Source: an uncultured Bacillota bacterium (lineage in GTDB: Bacteria; Bacillota_A; Clostridia; Peptostreptococcales; Anaerovoracaceae). Taken from it: a DNA stretch of 5,988 nucleotides. Of this stretch, positions 1 to 5,988 are shown in pieces; positions within the stretch are counted from its first letter, which is position 1; every line of letters begins with the position of its first letter. Position numbers and translations under genes: made by a program. The notes below the pieces were generated by a model. The model was not told where the DNA came from. It did not search any database and saw only the letters and a list, made by a program, of their open reading frames with translations. The stretch lies in NCBI GenBank assembly GCA_946628525.1, contig CAMOWO010000053.1, forward strand, positions 1 through 5,988, in the 5' to 3' direction.

Positions 1-1808
1 ACCTTCGCCGTGAATCCTTTCTCATCAAAAGGACTCCGCTCCGGATCTATCGGTGTGATATGTGAAGCCTTATTTTCTGACATCTGGCCAGCAGGATACA
101 GTCCATTTGCATCCTCCGGACTTCCTGACAGGAATGATTCGAATTCATCTGCAGAAACAGGCTTCGAAAAATAGTAGCCCTGAGCGATATCGCATCCCAG
201 TTCTTTGAGGGCCATCATCTGTTCTTCTGTTTCTACACCTTCCGCGATGACCGGCAGACTGAGTCTCTTCGCAATGTCAAGTATCGCCTCGATGATCCTT
301 GTGTCCTGCTTTTTGTCAAAAGCGTTACGAACAAACATCATGTCTAGTTTCAGTGCGTCGATCGGAAGATTCGATATCATATTGAGGGAAGAATATCCTG
401 TCCCGAAATCATCCATTTCGATGAGAAATCCGTGACGTCTGAGCTTGTTTACGATCTCAATAATGTATTCAGAATCATTCGTATAGGCAGACTCCGTGAT
501 CTCGAGCAGAAGCTCGTCAGCATCGAGTTCATATTCTTCGAGAAGCTCCAGCAAATAGGAGAGCATATCAGGATCATAAAGATCCACCCTTGAAAAATTC
601 ACAGATACCGGCACGGCTTTGCCGTACCTGTCCTTCCAGTCTCTGATCTGGGCCGACACGGCTTTCCATACGTAGAAGTCCAGTTTTTGGATCAGTCCAT
701 TGTCCTCAAACAGCGGAATGAAGATTCCGGGACTGAGAAGGCCGTGTTTCGGATGCTGCCAGCGGACCAGCGCTTCTGCACTCGCCACGAAAGGCTCCGA
801 ACCGCGGATATCGTACTTCGGCTGATAGTTTATAATAAACTCTTTATTGTCAAGTGCATCATAGAAGTCCTCCACAAGCTGCTGGGTGAAGAGTTCACTC
901 TCATGGAGGGACTTATCATACAGCGCGATGGCTCTCGTGTAGTCACCTTTGACAGTATCGCAGGCCATTTTGGCCCTGTAGAAGCGGCGCTCGATCTCGA
1001 TGTCCTTGTCAACCGCCGCATACACGCCCATCCGCAGATGGATCCTGCCGGTGTCGCTCTCCTCCCCCATGCAGTCAGAAGCACTGTCCAGTATGGCCTG
1101 GTAATCACTTCTGTGCAGGCAGTAGACCAGGAAAATATCACTTTCCCGTCTGCATACGATGCCGCTGGACTCCTCCACGCAGGACCTCAGGCTCTCACCG
1201 ATGCGGCGAAGCACCTGGTCCGCATGCTTCTTGCCGTATCGCTCGTTGATCATCTGAAAATGATTCACGTTGACGACGATGGCATCCATGACCGTTTCTT
1301 TGTGGAACCGGTCGAACTGCTCTGCGTACCGGTAGAAATATTCTTTGTTGTACAGTCCCGTCGTGCTGTCTCGCTCCGTGGAGTTGATGATATCTCTGTC
1401 TTCCGACAGCTCGATGGTCTTCTGGATCCTGGCTTCGATGATCTCCCGGCTCGGATACGGCTTGCTGATAAAATCAGTTGCCCCCAGAGAAAGGCTGGTG
1501 ACCTCCGAATCCGCATCGGCCGTAAGGACGATGACCGGTATGGACCACAGAGACGGCTCCGACTTCATGATGCAGAGTACTTCATGACCATGGATCCCCG
1601 GAAGGATCAGATCCAGCAGCACAAGACTCAGGGTATCGCTATTCTTTCTGATGATCTCAAGAGCTTCCTCCCCCGTCTCTGCACTGAGGATGCTGTAGTT
1701 GTCCTTGAGCATCTCGATCAGGATCTCCCTGTTTATGAATTCATCCTCTACGATGAGGATGCGTCTTTTACCATCGTTCGAATGGAATTTAAGATGGCTG
1801 TCTAACAT
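1..1808 (-). CDS. Response regulator, REC - degenerate GGDEF - EAL (probable c-di-GMP phosphodiesterase), 3' end outside window
   Basis: Translating the minus strand from the ATG at 1808 gives 602 codons with no stop before the edge, so the C-terminus is missing. Residues about 15-135 are a receiver domain: strand ILIVEDE with acidic pair E21/D22, phosphoacceptor D66 in VLLDLILPG, T96 in VLTAD and K116-P117. Residues about 140-300 are a GGDEF fold, recognised by STTGLYNKEYF at 148-158, but the signature reads ESDIF (222-226) and the first metal-binding Asp is N180, so cyclase activity is unlikely. Residues about 306-561 are an EAL domain with EALVRW (E345), N404, E436 in LEITE, D466-D467 in DDFGTGYSS, K487, E523 in AEGVE and Q543, all intact, so c-di-GMP hydrolysis to pGpG is likely. 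No transmembrane segment is seen, so it should be cytoplasmic. A polar tail follows from about 562. No partner histidine kinase is visible. The gene starts 14 bases after hisI, suggesting it belongs to the his transcript. Domain calls are firm; the signal sensed and the operon link are inference. Confidence 0.93.
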   Translation of the reverse strand, partial: MLDSHLKFHSNDGKRRILIVEDEFINREILIEMLKDNYSILSAETGEEALEIIRKNSDTLSLVLLDLILPGIHGHEVLCIMKSEPSLWSIPVIVLTADADSEVTSLSLGATDFISKPYPSREIIEARIQKTIELSEDRDIINSTERDSTTGLYNKEYFYRYAEQFDRFHKETVMDAIVVNVNHFQMINERYGKKHADQVLRRIGESLRSCVEESSGIVCRRESDIFLVYCLHRSDYQAILDSASDCMGEESDTGRIHLRMGVYAAVDKDIEIERRFYRAKMACDTVKGDYTRAIALYDKSLHESELFTQQLVEDFYDALDNKEFIINYQPKYDIRGSEPFVASAEALVRWQHPKHGLLSPGIFIPLFEDNGLIQKLDFYVWKAVSAQIRDWKDRYGKAVPVSVNFSRVDLYDPDMLSYLLELLEEYELDADELLLEITESAYTNDSEYIIEIVNKLRRHGFLIEMDDFGTGYSSLNMISNLPIDALKLDMMFVRNAFDKKQDTRIIEAILDIAKRLSLPVIAEGVETEEQMMALKELGCDIAQGYYFSKPVSADEFESFLSGSPEDANGLYPAGQMSENKASHITPIDPERSPFDEKGFTAK

Positions 1809-1822
1809 TACACCTTTTCCTC
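1809..1822 (-). promoter_or_regulatory. Ribosome binding site region of the REC-GGDEF-EAL gene
   Basis: The whole gap between the hisI stop and the ATG at 1808 reads GAGGAAAAGGTGTA on the minus strand. It offers GAGG 10 bases upstream or AAGG 4 bases upstream of the start. This supports the ATG at 1808, which places the first receiver strand about 15 residues in, as expected. At 14 bases the gap is too short for a terminator hairpin. A promoter here would have to lie inside hisI. Confidence 0.75.
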
Positions 1823-2161
1823 TCAGATGATCTCATTGTGGAAACAGCTTTCGGCTCCCGTATGACATGCAGGGCCCTTCTTGTCCACCAGCACCACGAT
1901 GGCATCGTAATCGCAGTCTGCGATGAGCGCCGTCACCCTCTGGGTGTTGCCGCTGGTCTCCCCTTTTCTCCAAAGTTCCTGCCTGCTCCTGCTCCAAAAG
2001 CACGTCCGCTCCTCTCTGATGGTGATCTCCAAAGATTCGCGGTTCATATACGCAAGTGTCAGCACCTGCAAAGTGTGGGCGTCCTGCACGATAGCGGGCA
2101 CGAGTCCTCTATCGTCGAACTTTATCTTGTCCAGATCGAAATCAAGATCTTCTATCTTCAT
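1823..2161 (-). CDS. hisI: Phosphoribosyl-AMP cyclohydrolase HisI (monofunctional)
   Basis: It hydrolyses the adenine ring of phosphoribosyl-AMP to give ProFAR, the third step of histidine synthesis, in the cytoplasm. The 112-residue protein is the length of a stand-alone cyclohydrolase. It carries WSRSRQELWRKGETSGN at 56-72, the Mg-binding cluster DCDYD at 82-86, and the three zinc cysteines C83, C99 and C106 (the last two in ACHTGAESC). N-terminal LVPAIVQDAHTLQVLTLAYMN at 20-40 also matches the family. It ends shortly after the zinc motif with HNEII, so there is no fused HisE pyrophosphatase domain as in the enterobacterial bifunctional HisIE. The start is supported by GGAG six bases upstream of the ATG. 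It follows hisF by 9 bases and precedes the response regulator by 14. hisE is not found elsewhere in the window, so the preceding step must be encoded outside it. Confidence 0.97.
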   Translation of the reverse strand: MKIEDLDFDLDKIKFDDRGLVPAIVQDAHTLQVLTLAYMNRESLEITIREERTCFWSRSRQELWRKGETSGNTQRVTALIADCDYDAIVVLVDKKGPACHTGAESCFHNEII

Positions 2162-2167
2162 ATGAAT

Positions 2168-2171
2168 CTCC
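2168..2171 (-). promoter_or_regulatory. hisI ribosome binding site, fused to the hisF stop
   Basis: The minus strand reads TAGGAGATTCATATG across the junction. The GGAG core shares its first G with the TAG stop of hisF and lies 6 bases before the hisI ATG. This layout favours reinitiation by ribosomes finishing hisF. Confidence 0.75.
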
Positions 2172-2926
2172 TAAAGTCTCACTTCGATACCTTCCCCTCG
2201 GAGGTATTCCTTGAGATCTCTTATCTTTATTTCTTTATAGTGGAAGATGCTGGCGGCAAGGCCCGCGTCCATTCCTTTGTGTCTGAAAAGCTCGGAGAAG
2301 TCCTCCATCTTGCCGGCTCCGCCGGAGGCGATGATCGGCACGTTCACTCTCGATGCGATCTCGTCCAGAAGCTCCAGATCGAAGCCGCCTTTGACGCCGT
2401 CCGTATCGATGCTGTTCACCACCAGTTCTCCGGCGCCGCTGTTGACGCCGTTTATGACCCATTCCATGGCGTCGATGCCGGTGTTCTCCCGGCCGCCTTT
2501 GGAGAAGATCTTGAAACTGCCGTCCACTCTCTTGATGTCCATGCTCAGCACGACGCACTGATCGCCGTACTTTCTTGCAGCTTCATAGATGATGTTCGGG
2601 TTTCGGATGGCACCGCTGTTGACGCTGACCTTGTCTGCGCCGCACTTGAGCACCCGGTCGAAATCATCCAGTGTATTGATGCCGCCTCCTACCGTAAGGG
2701 GGATGAAAATCCGGGAGGCCACCTTCGTCAGGATATCCGTGAAAAGAGTCCTCTCCTCCACGCTTGCGGTGATATCATAAAAGACGAGTTCGTCTGCTCC
2801 TTCTTCATTGTAGAATTCGGCCATTTCAACGGGATCCGCCACATCCTGGATCCCTTCAAAATTCATTCCTTTGACTACTCTGCCGTTTCTCACATCGAGG
2901 CAGGGTATGATTCTCTTCGTGATCAT
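2171..2926 (-). CDS. hisF: Imidazole glycerol phosphate synthase cyclase subunit HisF
   Basis: This is the (beta/alpha)8-barrel cyclase subunit that uses ammonia delivered by HisH to convert PRFAR into imidazole glycerol phosphate and AICAR. The length of 251 residues is typical. Visible landmarks are KRIIPCLDV with catalytic D11, LTVGGGI at 77-83 (first phosphate site), [10 protein letters not shown] at 98-107, catalytic D130 in [19 protein letters not shown] at 171-183, and [12 protein letters not shown] at 199-210 (second phosphate site). The protein resembles HisA in layout but has the HisF-specific PCLDV start and the NSIDTDG loop, which separates the two. The residues before D130 are Ser-Met rather than the more common Ala-Ile, which should not affect catalysis. 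Its partner hisH lies two genes upstream, with hisA between them. The start is backed by AAAGGT a few bases upstream. Confidence 0.98.
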   Translation of the reverse strand: MITKRIIPCLDVRNGRVVKGMNFEGIQDVADPVEMAEFYNEEGADELVFYDITASVEERTLFTDILTKVASRIFIPLTVGGGINTLDDFDRVLKCGADKVSVNSGAIRNPNIIYEAARKYGDQCVVLSMDIKRVDGSFKIFSKGGRENTGIDAMEWVINGVNSGAGELVVNSIDTDGVKGGFDLELLDEIASRVNVPIIASGGAGKMEDFSELFRHKGMDAGLAASIFHYKEIKIRDLKEYLRGEGIEVRL

Positions 2927-2931
2927 GTCTT

Positions 2932-2937
2932 ACCTTT
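2932..2937 (-). promoter_or_regulatory. hisF ribosome binding site
   Basis: The 13-base hisA-hisF gap contains AAAGGT on the minus strand, with its GG six bases before the hisF ATG. It is weaker than the sites before hisA and hisH but fixes the start at PCLDV minus eight residues, as usual for the family. Confidence 0.6.
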
Positions 2938-2939
2938 CG

Positions 2940-3650
2940 CTATCTACCAAGTTCCACAGCCCTCGCAAGGTCCAGCACGCCGCTGTAGATGGCCTTGCCC
3001 AGGATGGCTGCGTCGCATGTTTTCTTAAGACTTACTATCTCCTCTTCGAAACTGATCCCGCCTGAAGCTGTCACGTTCAGGCCTTCGATCTCGTGGAGTT
3101 TCTCATAGACTTCCAGATTGGTGCCCTGAAGGCTTCCGTCTCTGGAAATATCGGTGTAAATGACCTGGCTGACGCCGATATCTCTCAGATAGCGGCAGAA
3201 CTCCAGACCTTCCGTATCCGTGATCTCTTTCCATCCGTTCACGGCGACGAAACCATCTCTGGCGTCGACACCGACGGCGATGCGTTCTTTATACTTGGCG
3301 ACCATTTCCTCCAGGAATGCAGGATCCTTGACGGCGATGGTCCCCAGGATCACGCGCCCTACGCCAAGGTCGAGATACTGGCGGATCCTCTCCTCGTCTC
3401 TGATGCCTCCTCCGACTTCCACGTACATCTCCACATCGGAGACGATGCGCCGGATCGTGTCGAAGTTCACCAGGGCACCGTCCTTAGCGCCATCCAGGTC
3501 CACCAGGTGGAGGTAGGATGCGCCGGCTTCTTTGAAGGATCTGGCCACATCCACAGGGTCGTCACTGTATACCGTCATCTGGTCGTAGTCACCCTGAAAG
3601 AGCCGTACGGCCTTGCCGTCTCTTAAGTCTATGGCGGGAAAAATCTTCAT
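2940..3650 (-). CDS. hisA: ProFAR isomerase HisA
   Basis: It carries out the Amadori rearrangement of ProFAR to PRFAR, the substrate of HisF/HisH. The 236 residues form a (beta/alpha)8 barrel of normal length. It begins MKIFPAIDLRDGKAVRLFQGD with catalytic D8. Other landmarks are HLVDLDGA at 48-55, VEVGGGIR at 78-84 (phosphate site), catalytic D129 in VGVDARDG, VNGW at 137-140, YTDISRDG at 165-172 with T166, and TASGGIS at 194-200 (second phosphate site). The IDLRDG start and the VNGW element identify HisA rather than HisF. The bifunctional PriA of actinobacteria shares this fold. With no trp genes in view and a complete his neighbourhood, ordinary HisA is the simplest reading. It follows hisH by 11 bases and precedes hisF by 13. 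Confidence 0.97.
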   Translation of the reverse strand: MKIFPAIDLRDGKAVRLFQGDYDQMTVYSDDPVDVARSFKEAGASYLHLVDLDGAKDGALVNFDTIRRIVSDVEMYVEVGGGIRDEERIRQYLDLGVGRVILGTIAVKDPAFLEEMVAKYKERIAVGVDARDGFVAVNGWKEITDTEGLEFCRYLRDIGVSQVIYTDISRDGSLQGTNLEVYEKLHEIEGLNVTASGGISFEEEIVSLKKTCDAAILGKAIYSGVLDLARAVELGR

Positions 3651-3657
3651 CGTCTGT

Positions 3658-3662
3658 CCTCC
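3658..3662 (-). promoter_or_regulatory. hisA ribosome binding site, fused to the hisH stop
   Basis: The minus strand reads TAGGAGG, so the consensus GGAGG core begins with the last base of the hisH stop codon. It lies 7 bases before the hisA ATG, an ideal spacing. Confidence 0.8.
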
Positions 3663-4309
3663 TATATGTCCATGAATGCGCTCAGGATGCCCATGCCCAC
3701 CTTACCGCTCTTCTCCGGGTGGAACTGGGTGCCGTAGACGTTGCCGCTTCGGACAGCTCCTGTGATGGTGATCCCGTATTCGGATGTTGCGATGGTACTG
3801 TCTGCGCAGTCTCTCCCGTAGAAACTGTGGACGTAGTACACGCAGTCACCCTGCTTGATATTTTTGAAAAGAGGCTCCCCTTCTGTGAAGCTCAGTGCGT
3901 TCCAGCCGATGTGCGGGACCTTCAGTTCTTCTGTTCCCGCAGGTGTGGTGATGGTCCCTTTGCCTGCCGCCTTCAGGTCCTCTGTGATGGAGGCGACGGT
4001 GCCTTTCACGAGGCCCAGACCTTCGTGCACGCCGTATTCGTGGCTCTCCTCGAAGAGAAGCTGCATGCCCAGGCAGATGCCCAGCATCGGCTTGCCCTGA
4101 TCCACCTGCTCCAGGATCGTATCCACAAGTCCTGTGGCCCTCAGTTTGGCGATGGCATCCTCGAAGGCGCCGACGCCCGGCAGGATGATCCTGTCCGCTG
4201 CTTCCAGATCCGCTGCCTCTGCCGTGACCTTCGTCTCAGCGCCCAGGTAGTCCAGTGAGGCTCTCAAAGAGAAGAGGTTGCCCACTCCGTAATCTATTAT
4301 CGCTATCAT
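3662..4309 (-). CDS. hisH: Imidazole glycerol phosphate synthase glutaminase subunit HisH
   Basis: This class I glutamine amidotransferase hydrolyses glutamine and passes ammonia to HisF. It starts with IAIIDYGVGN, has the oxyanion-strand motif LPGVGAF at 43-49, the nucleophile C79 in GICLGMQ, YYVHSFY at 158-164, and the remaining triad members H197 and E199 in QFHPEKS. All catalytic residues are therefore present. At 215 residues it is somewhat longer than the roughly 200 usual for the family. The extra length falls between about residues 108 and 130, just before VPHIGWN, as a loop rich in Gly, Thr and Ala. The start is supported by GGAG eight bases upstream, and the family typically begins at exactly this point. 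It lies 12 bases after hisB and 11 before hisA. Confidence 0.97.
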   Translation of the reverse strand: MIAIIDYGVGNLFSLRASLDYLGAETKVTAEAADLEAADRIILPGVGAFEDAIAKLRATGLVDTILEQVDQGKPMLGICLGMQLLFEESHEYGVHEGLGLVKGTVASITEDLKAAGKGTITTPAGTEELKVPHIGWNALSFTEGEPLFKNIKQGDCVYYVHSFYGRDCADSTIATSEYGITITGAVRSGNVYGTQFHPEKSGKVGMGILSAFMDI

Positions 4310-4317
4310 TATCGTTT

Positions 4318-4321
4318 CTCC
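4318..4321 (-). promoter_or_regulatory. hisH ribosome binding site
   Basis: GGAG directly follows the TAA stop of hisB (TAAGGAG on the minus strand) and lies 8 bases before the hisH ATG. It is another junction where stop codon and ribosome binding site adjoin. Confidence 0.75.
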
Positions 4322-4909
4322 TTAAAGGACGCCCTTCGTGGAAGGGATCTCGTCCGCGTATTCTTCTTCTATGGCGCAAGCTTCTCTGAGGGCTCTGCCC
4401 ATGCACTTGAAAATGCCTTCGATGATGTGATGGGTGTTCTCTCCTTCCAGAAGTTTGACATGGATGGTAAGGTCCATGGCTCTCGCCATTCCCAGGATGA
4501 ACTCCTTCACCAGTTCCGTGTCGAAATCGCCCACCTTCTGGGCCGGCATCTCCACATCGAAGCCGACGTAGGTCCTGCCGCTGATATCCACCGAAACGAG
4601 CACCAGCGTCTCATCCATTGGGATGATCTTCGTGCCATATCTTGTGATGCCGCGCTTGTCGCCCAGGCTCTCCTTGAAGGCCGTACCCAAAGCGATGCCG
4701 ATATCTTCCGTCGTATGATGGTAGTCCACCTGGGTGTCGCCATTGCAGTCGATGGCAAGATCGAACCTGCCGTGCCTTGCGAAGAGCTCCATCATATGAT
4801 CCAGGAATCCGCTTCCCGTATTGATCTCATAGGCCCCTGTCCCGTCGATCTCCAGGGCCAGCACGATCTTCGTCTCTTTCGTATCTCTAACTACTTTCTT
4901 TCGTCTCAT
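4322..4909 (-). CDS. hisB: Imidazole glycerol phosphate dehydratase HisB (monofunctional)
   Basis: It dehydrates imidazole glycerol phosphate to imidazole acetol phosphate, using a manganese-dependent site in an oligomeric enzyme. The 195 residues correspond to the dehydratase alone. There is no N-terminal HAD-type histidinol-phosphatase domain as in the enterobacterial bifunctional HisB, so that activity must come from another gene not seen here. Metal-binding motifs are complete: SGFLDHM at 33-39, FARHGRFD at 43-50, DYHHTTEDIG at 62-71 with H64, H65 and E68, MDETL at 98-102, and THHIIEG at 159-165 with H160, H161 and E164. The C-terminus STKGVL is the usual family ending. The ATG overlaps the hisC stop as ATGA, and GAGGT within the end of hisC is its ribosome binding site, so translation is probably coupled. 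Confidence 0.97.
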   Translation of the reverse strand: MRRKKVVRDTKETKIVLALEIDGTGAYEINTGSGFLDHMMELFARHGRFDLAIDCNGDTQVDYHHTTEDIGIALGTAFKESLGDKRGITRYGTKIIPMDETLVLVSVDISGRTYVGFDVEMPAQKVGDFDTELVKEFILGMARAMDLTIHVKLLEGENTHHIIEGIFKCMGRALREACAIEEEYADEIPSTKGVL

Positions 4910-5982
4910 GATGTCAACCTCGCTTCAAGGATCTCTTTCGTTGCTTCGATCAGTTCCTTCATATCCGACGGTGTCCCGATGGAAATGCGGACAAAGTCGG
5001 TGATCTTCGGATCGTCAAAATGTCTGACGATGATGTTGTATTTCCGGAGGGCCATGAAGTACTCCTCGCCGGAGATCAGAGGGCTCCTGACGAAAACGAA
5101 GTTCGATTTCGACGGAAGGACCTCGAATCCCATTCTCTCCATGTCTCTCATAAAGTTGTCACGTGTCGTCGTGATCAGCCGCGTGATCCTCTCAAAATAG
5201 TCGATATCCTTGATGGCTTCCTTACCTGCCACGATGCTGAGCCTTCCCAGATTGTACGGGTTGAAGCTGAACTTGATCCTGTTCAGATCCGCGATGAGCT
5301 GCTCATTTCCCATGGCATATCCGATGCGTGCTCCCGCAAGGCTCCTGGACTTCGACATGGTCTGGATCACCAGAAGATTATCGTAGTCGTCGATCAGTGT
5401 CACGGCGCTCTCCGCACCGAAATCCACGTAGGCTTCATCGATGATCACCAGATTCTCTTTGTTGTTCTCCAGGATGCTCCGGACTTCGCTTCTCGTAAGG
5501 GCGATGCCCGTAGGAGCATTCGGGTTCGTGATCACGATGGTCCCTCCCGCATGGTTGTAGTAGGAAGGCACCACCCGGAACTCCTCATCGAGAGGGATCT
5601 TGATGCCCTCAAGATGCATCATGTCGCAGAGCACGGGGTAGAAACTGTAGCTGATCTCCGGATAGACGATGATGTTGTCATCGTTACGGAACGCAAAGAA
5701 TGCGAAGGCCAGAAGCTCATCGGAGCCGTTTCCCACCATGACCTGGTCAGGCCGGATCCCGAAATTCTCTGCGATGGCTTCGATGAGATCGGATGCTTCC
5801 GGATCCGGATACAGTCTCAGGGAATCCAGCTGGTCATCGCTGATAGCCCTAATCACTCCAGGTGCAGGAGGATACGGATTCTCATTCGTGTTGAGCTTGA
5901 TGAGTCTTCCTACCACCTTCGGCTGTTCCCCCGGAGTGTACGGCTTTAATGTTCTGAGGTCGTTACTAAAAAATCTGCTCAT
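4906..5982 (-). CDS. hisC: Histidinol-phosphate aminotransferase HisC
   Basis: This PLP enzyme transfers the amino group of glutamate to imidazole acetol phosphate to give histidinol phosphate. The 358 residues match the family length (fold type I aminotransferase). Landmarks are KLNTNENPYPPAP at 29-41 (substrate-contacting N-terminal segment), GNGSDELL at 84-91 (cofactor phosphate region), TNPNAPTG at 152-159, IDEAYVDF at 181-188 with D182 and Y185 contacting the PLP ring, the Schiff-base lysine K211 in MSKSRSLAGARIGY, and the carboxylate-binding R332 in VRISIGT. The start MSRFFSNDLRTLKPYTPGEQP resembles typical HisC N-termini. Only 6 bases lie upstream, so its ribosome binding site cannot be seen and the frame is open to the edge. 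An aromatic-aminotransferase role is possible in this family, but the his context argues for HisC. Confidence 0.96.
   Translation of the reverse strand: MSRFFSNDLRTLKPYTPGEQPKVVGRLIKLNTNENPYPPAPGVIRAISDDQLDSLRLYPDPEASDLIEAIAENFGIRPDQVMVGNGSDELLAFAFFAFRNDDNIIVYPEISYSFYPVLCDMMHLEGIKIPLDEEFRVVPSYYNHAGGTIVITNPNAPTGIALTRSEVRSILENNKENLVIIDEAYVDFGAESAVTLIDDYDNLLVIQTMSKSRSLAGARIGYAMGNEQLIADLNRIKFSFNPYNLGRLSIVAGKEAIKDIDYFERITRLITTTRDNFMRDMERMGFEVLPSKSNFVFVRSPLISGEEYFMALRKYNIIVRHFDDPKITDFVRISIGTPSDMKELIEATKEILEARLTS
4917..4921 (-). promoter_or_regulatory. hisB ribosome binding site inside hisC
   Basis: GAGGT on the minus strand lies within the last codons of hisC, with its GAGG core 8 bases before the hisB ATG. 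Together with the ATGA overlap it supports the chosen hisB start. Confidence 0.65.
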
Positions 5983-5988
5983 TATTTC

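Noticed and set aside
830..1516. Short minus-strand open frames (103 and 83 codons) inside the response regulator
   Set aside because: They are in another frame from the receiver-GGDEF-EAL reading frame, which is continuous through this region, and are rich in Arg/Ser as expected of frame-shifted shadows.
687..1805. 372-codon open frame on the plus strand opposite the REC-GGDEF-EAL gene
   Set aside because: The minus-strand frame gives three clear domains with conserved catalytic residues. The plus-strand product resembles nothing and is a shadow.
1809..1822. Possible terminator or promoter between hisI and the response regulator
   Set aside because: The 14-base gap has no inverted repeat or T-run and is taken up by the ribosome binding site. 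A promoter would have to be inside hisI, and none was convincing by eye.
1838..3028. 396-codon open frame on the plus strand opposite hisI and hisF
   Set aside because: It lies wholly antisense to two well-supported genes, has no recognisable domain, and is explained by the rarity of codons in hisI and hisF that would read as stops on the other strand.
4427..5949. Two plus-strand open frames (257 and 309 codons) opposite hisB and hisC
   Set aside because: They are antisense to genes with full family motifs and have no matching motifs of their own.
5983..5988. Possible operon leader (T-box or attenuator) upstream of hisC
   Set aside because: Only six bases lie before the hisC start, too few to judge, and more his genes probably lie further upstream.

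Overview
This window is almost wholly coding, and every supported gene lies on the minus strand. It reads from right to left as one compact gene run: hisC - hisB - hisH - hisA - hisF - hisI, followed by a large c-di-GMP-type response regulator that leaves the window at base 1. The gene order, the monofunctional HisB and HisI proteins, the strong GGAGG-type ribosome binding sites and the HisC sequence style suggest a Bacillota member, most likely a Clostridia relative. This is inference from protein style and layout; genus cannot be read from the sequence.

Right and middle part (1823-5982): the six his genes encode, in pathway terms, HisI (PR-AMP cyclohydrolase), HisA (ProFAR isomerase), the HisH/HisF glutamine amidotransferase-cyclase pair (IGP synthase), HisB (IGP dehydratase) and HisC (histidinol-phosphate aminotransferase). 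Key catalytic residues are present in all six, so they look functional. Spacing is very tight: a 4-base ATGA overlap between hisC and hisB, then gaps of 9-14 bases. Several ribosome binding sites merge with the stop codon of the gene before. Not in the window are hisG, hisD, any hisZ, hisE (PR-ATP pyrophosphatase) and a histidinol-phosphate phosphatase. hisG/hisD would be expected to the right of hisC, beyond the edge.

Left part (1-1808): the next gene begins 14 bases after the hisI stop with its own ribosome binding site. It encodes a receiver domain with an intact phosphoacceptor aspartate, then a degenerate GGDEF domain (motif reads ESDIF), then an EAL domain with all its classical catalytic residues, then a polar tail that continues off the window. 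The likely activity is phosphorylation-controlled c-di-GMP hydrolysis. Its position in the slot where hisE often sits, with no room for a terminator or a usual promoter in the gap, suggests co-transcription with histidine biosynthesis. That is the most unusual point here.

No tRNA, rRNA, mobile element, CRISPR array, convincing terminator or promoter was seen. Only 6 bases lie upstream of hisC, so the operon's control region is outside the window. No non-coding stretch exceeds 14 bases.
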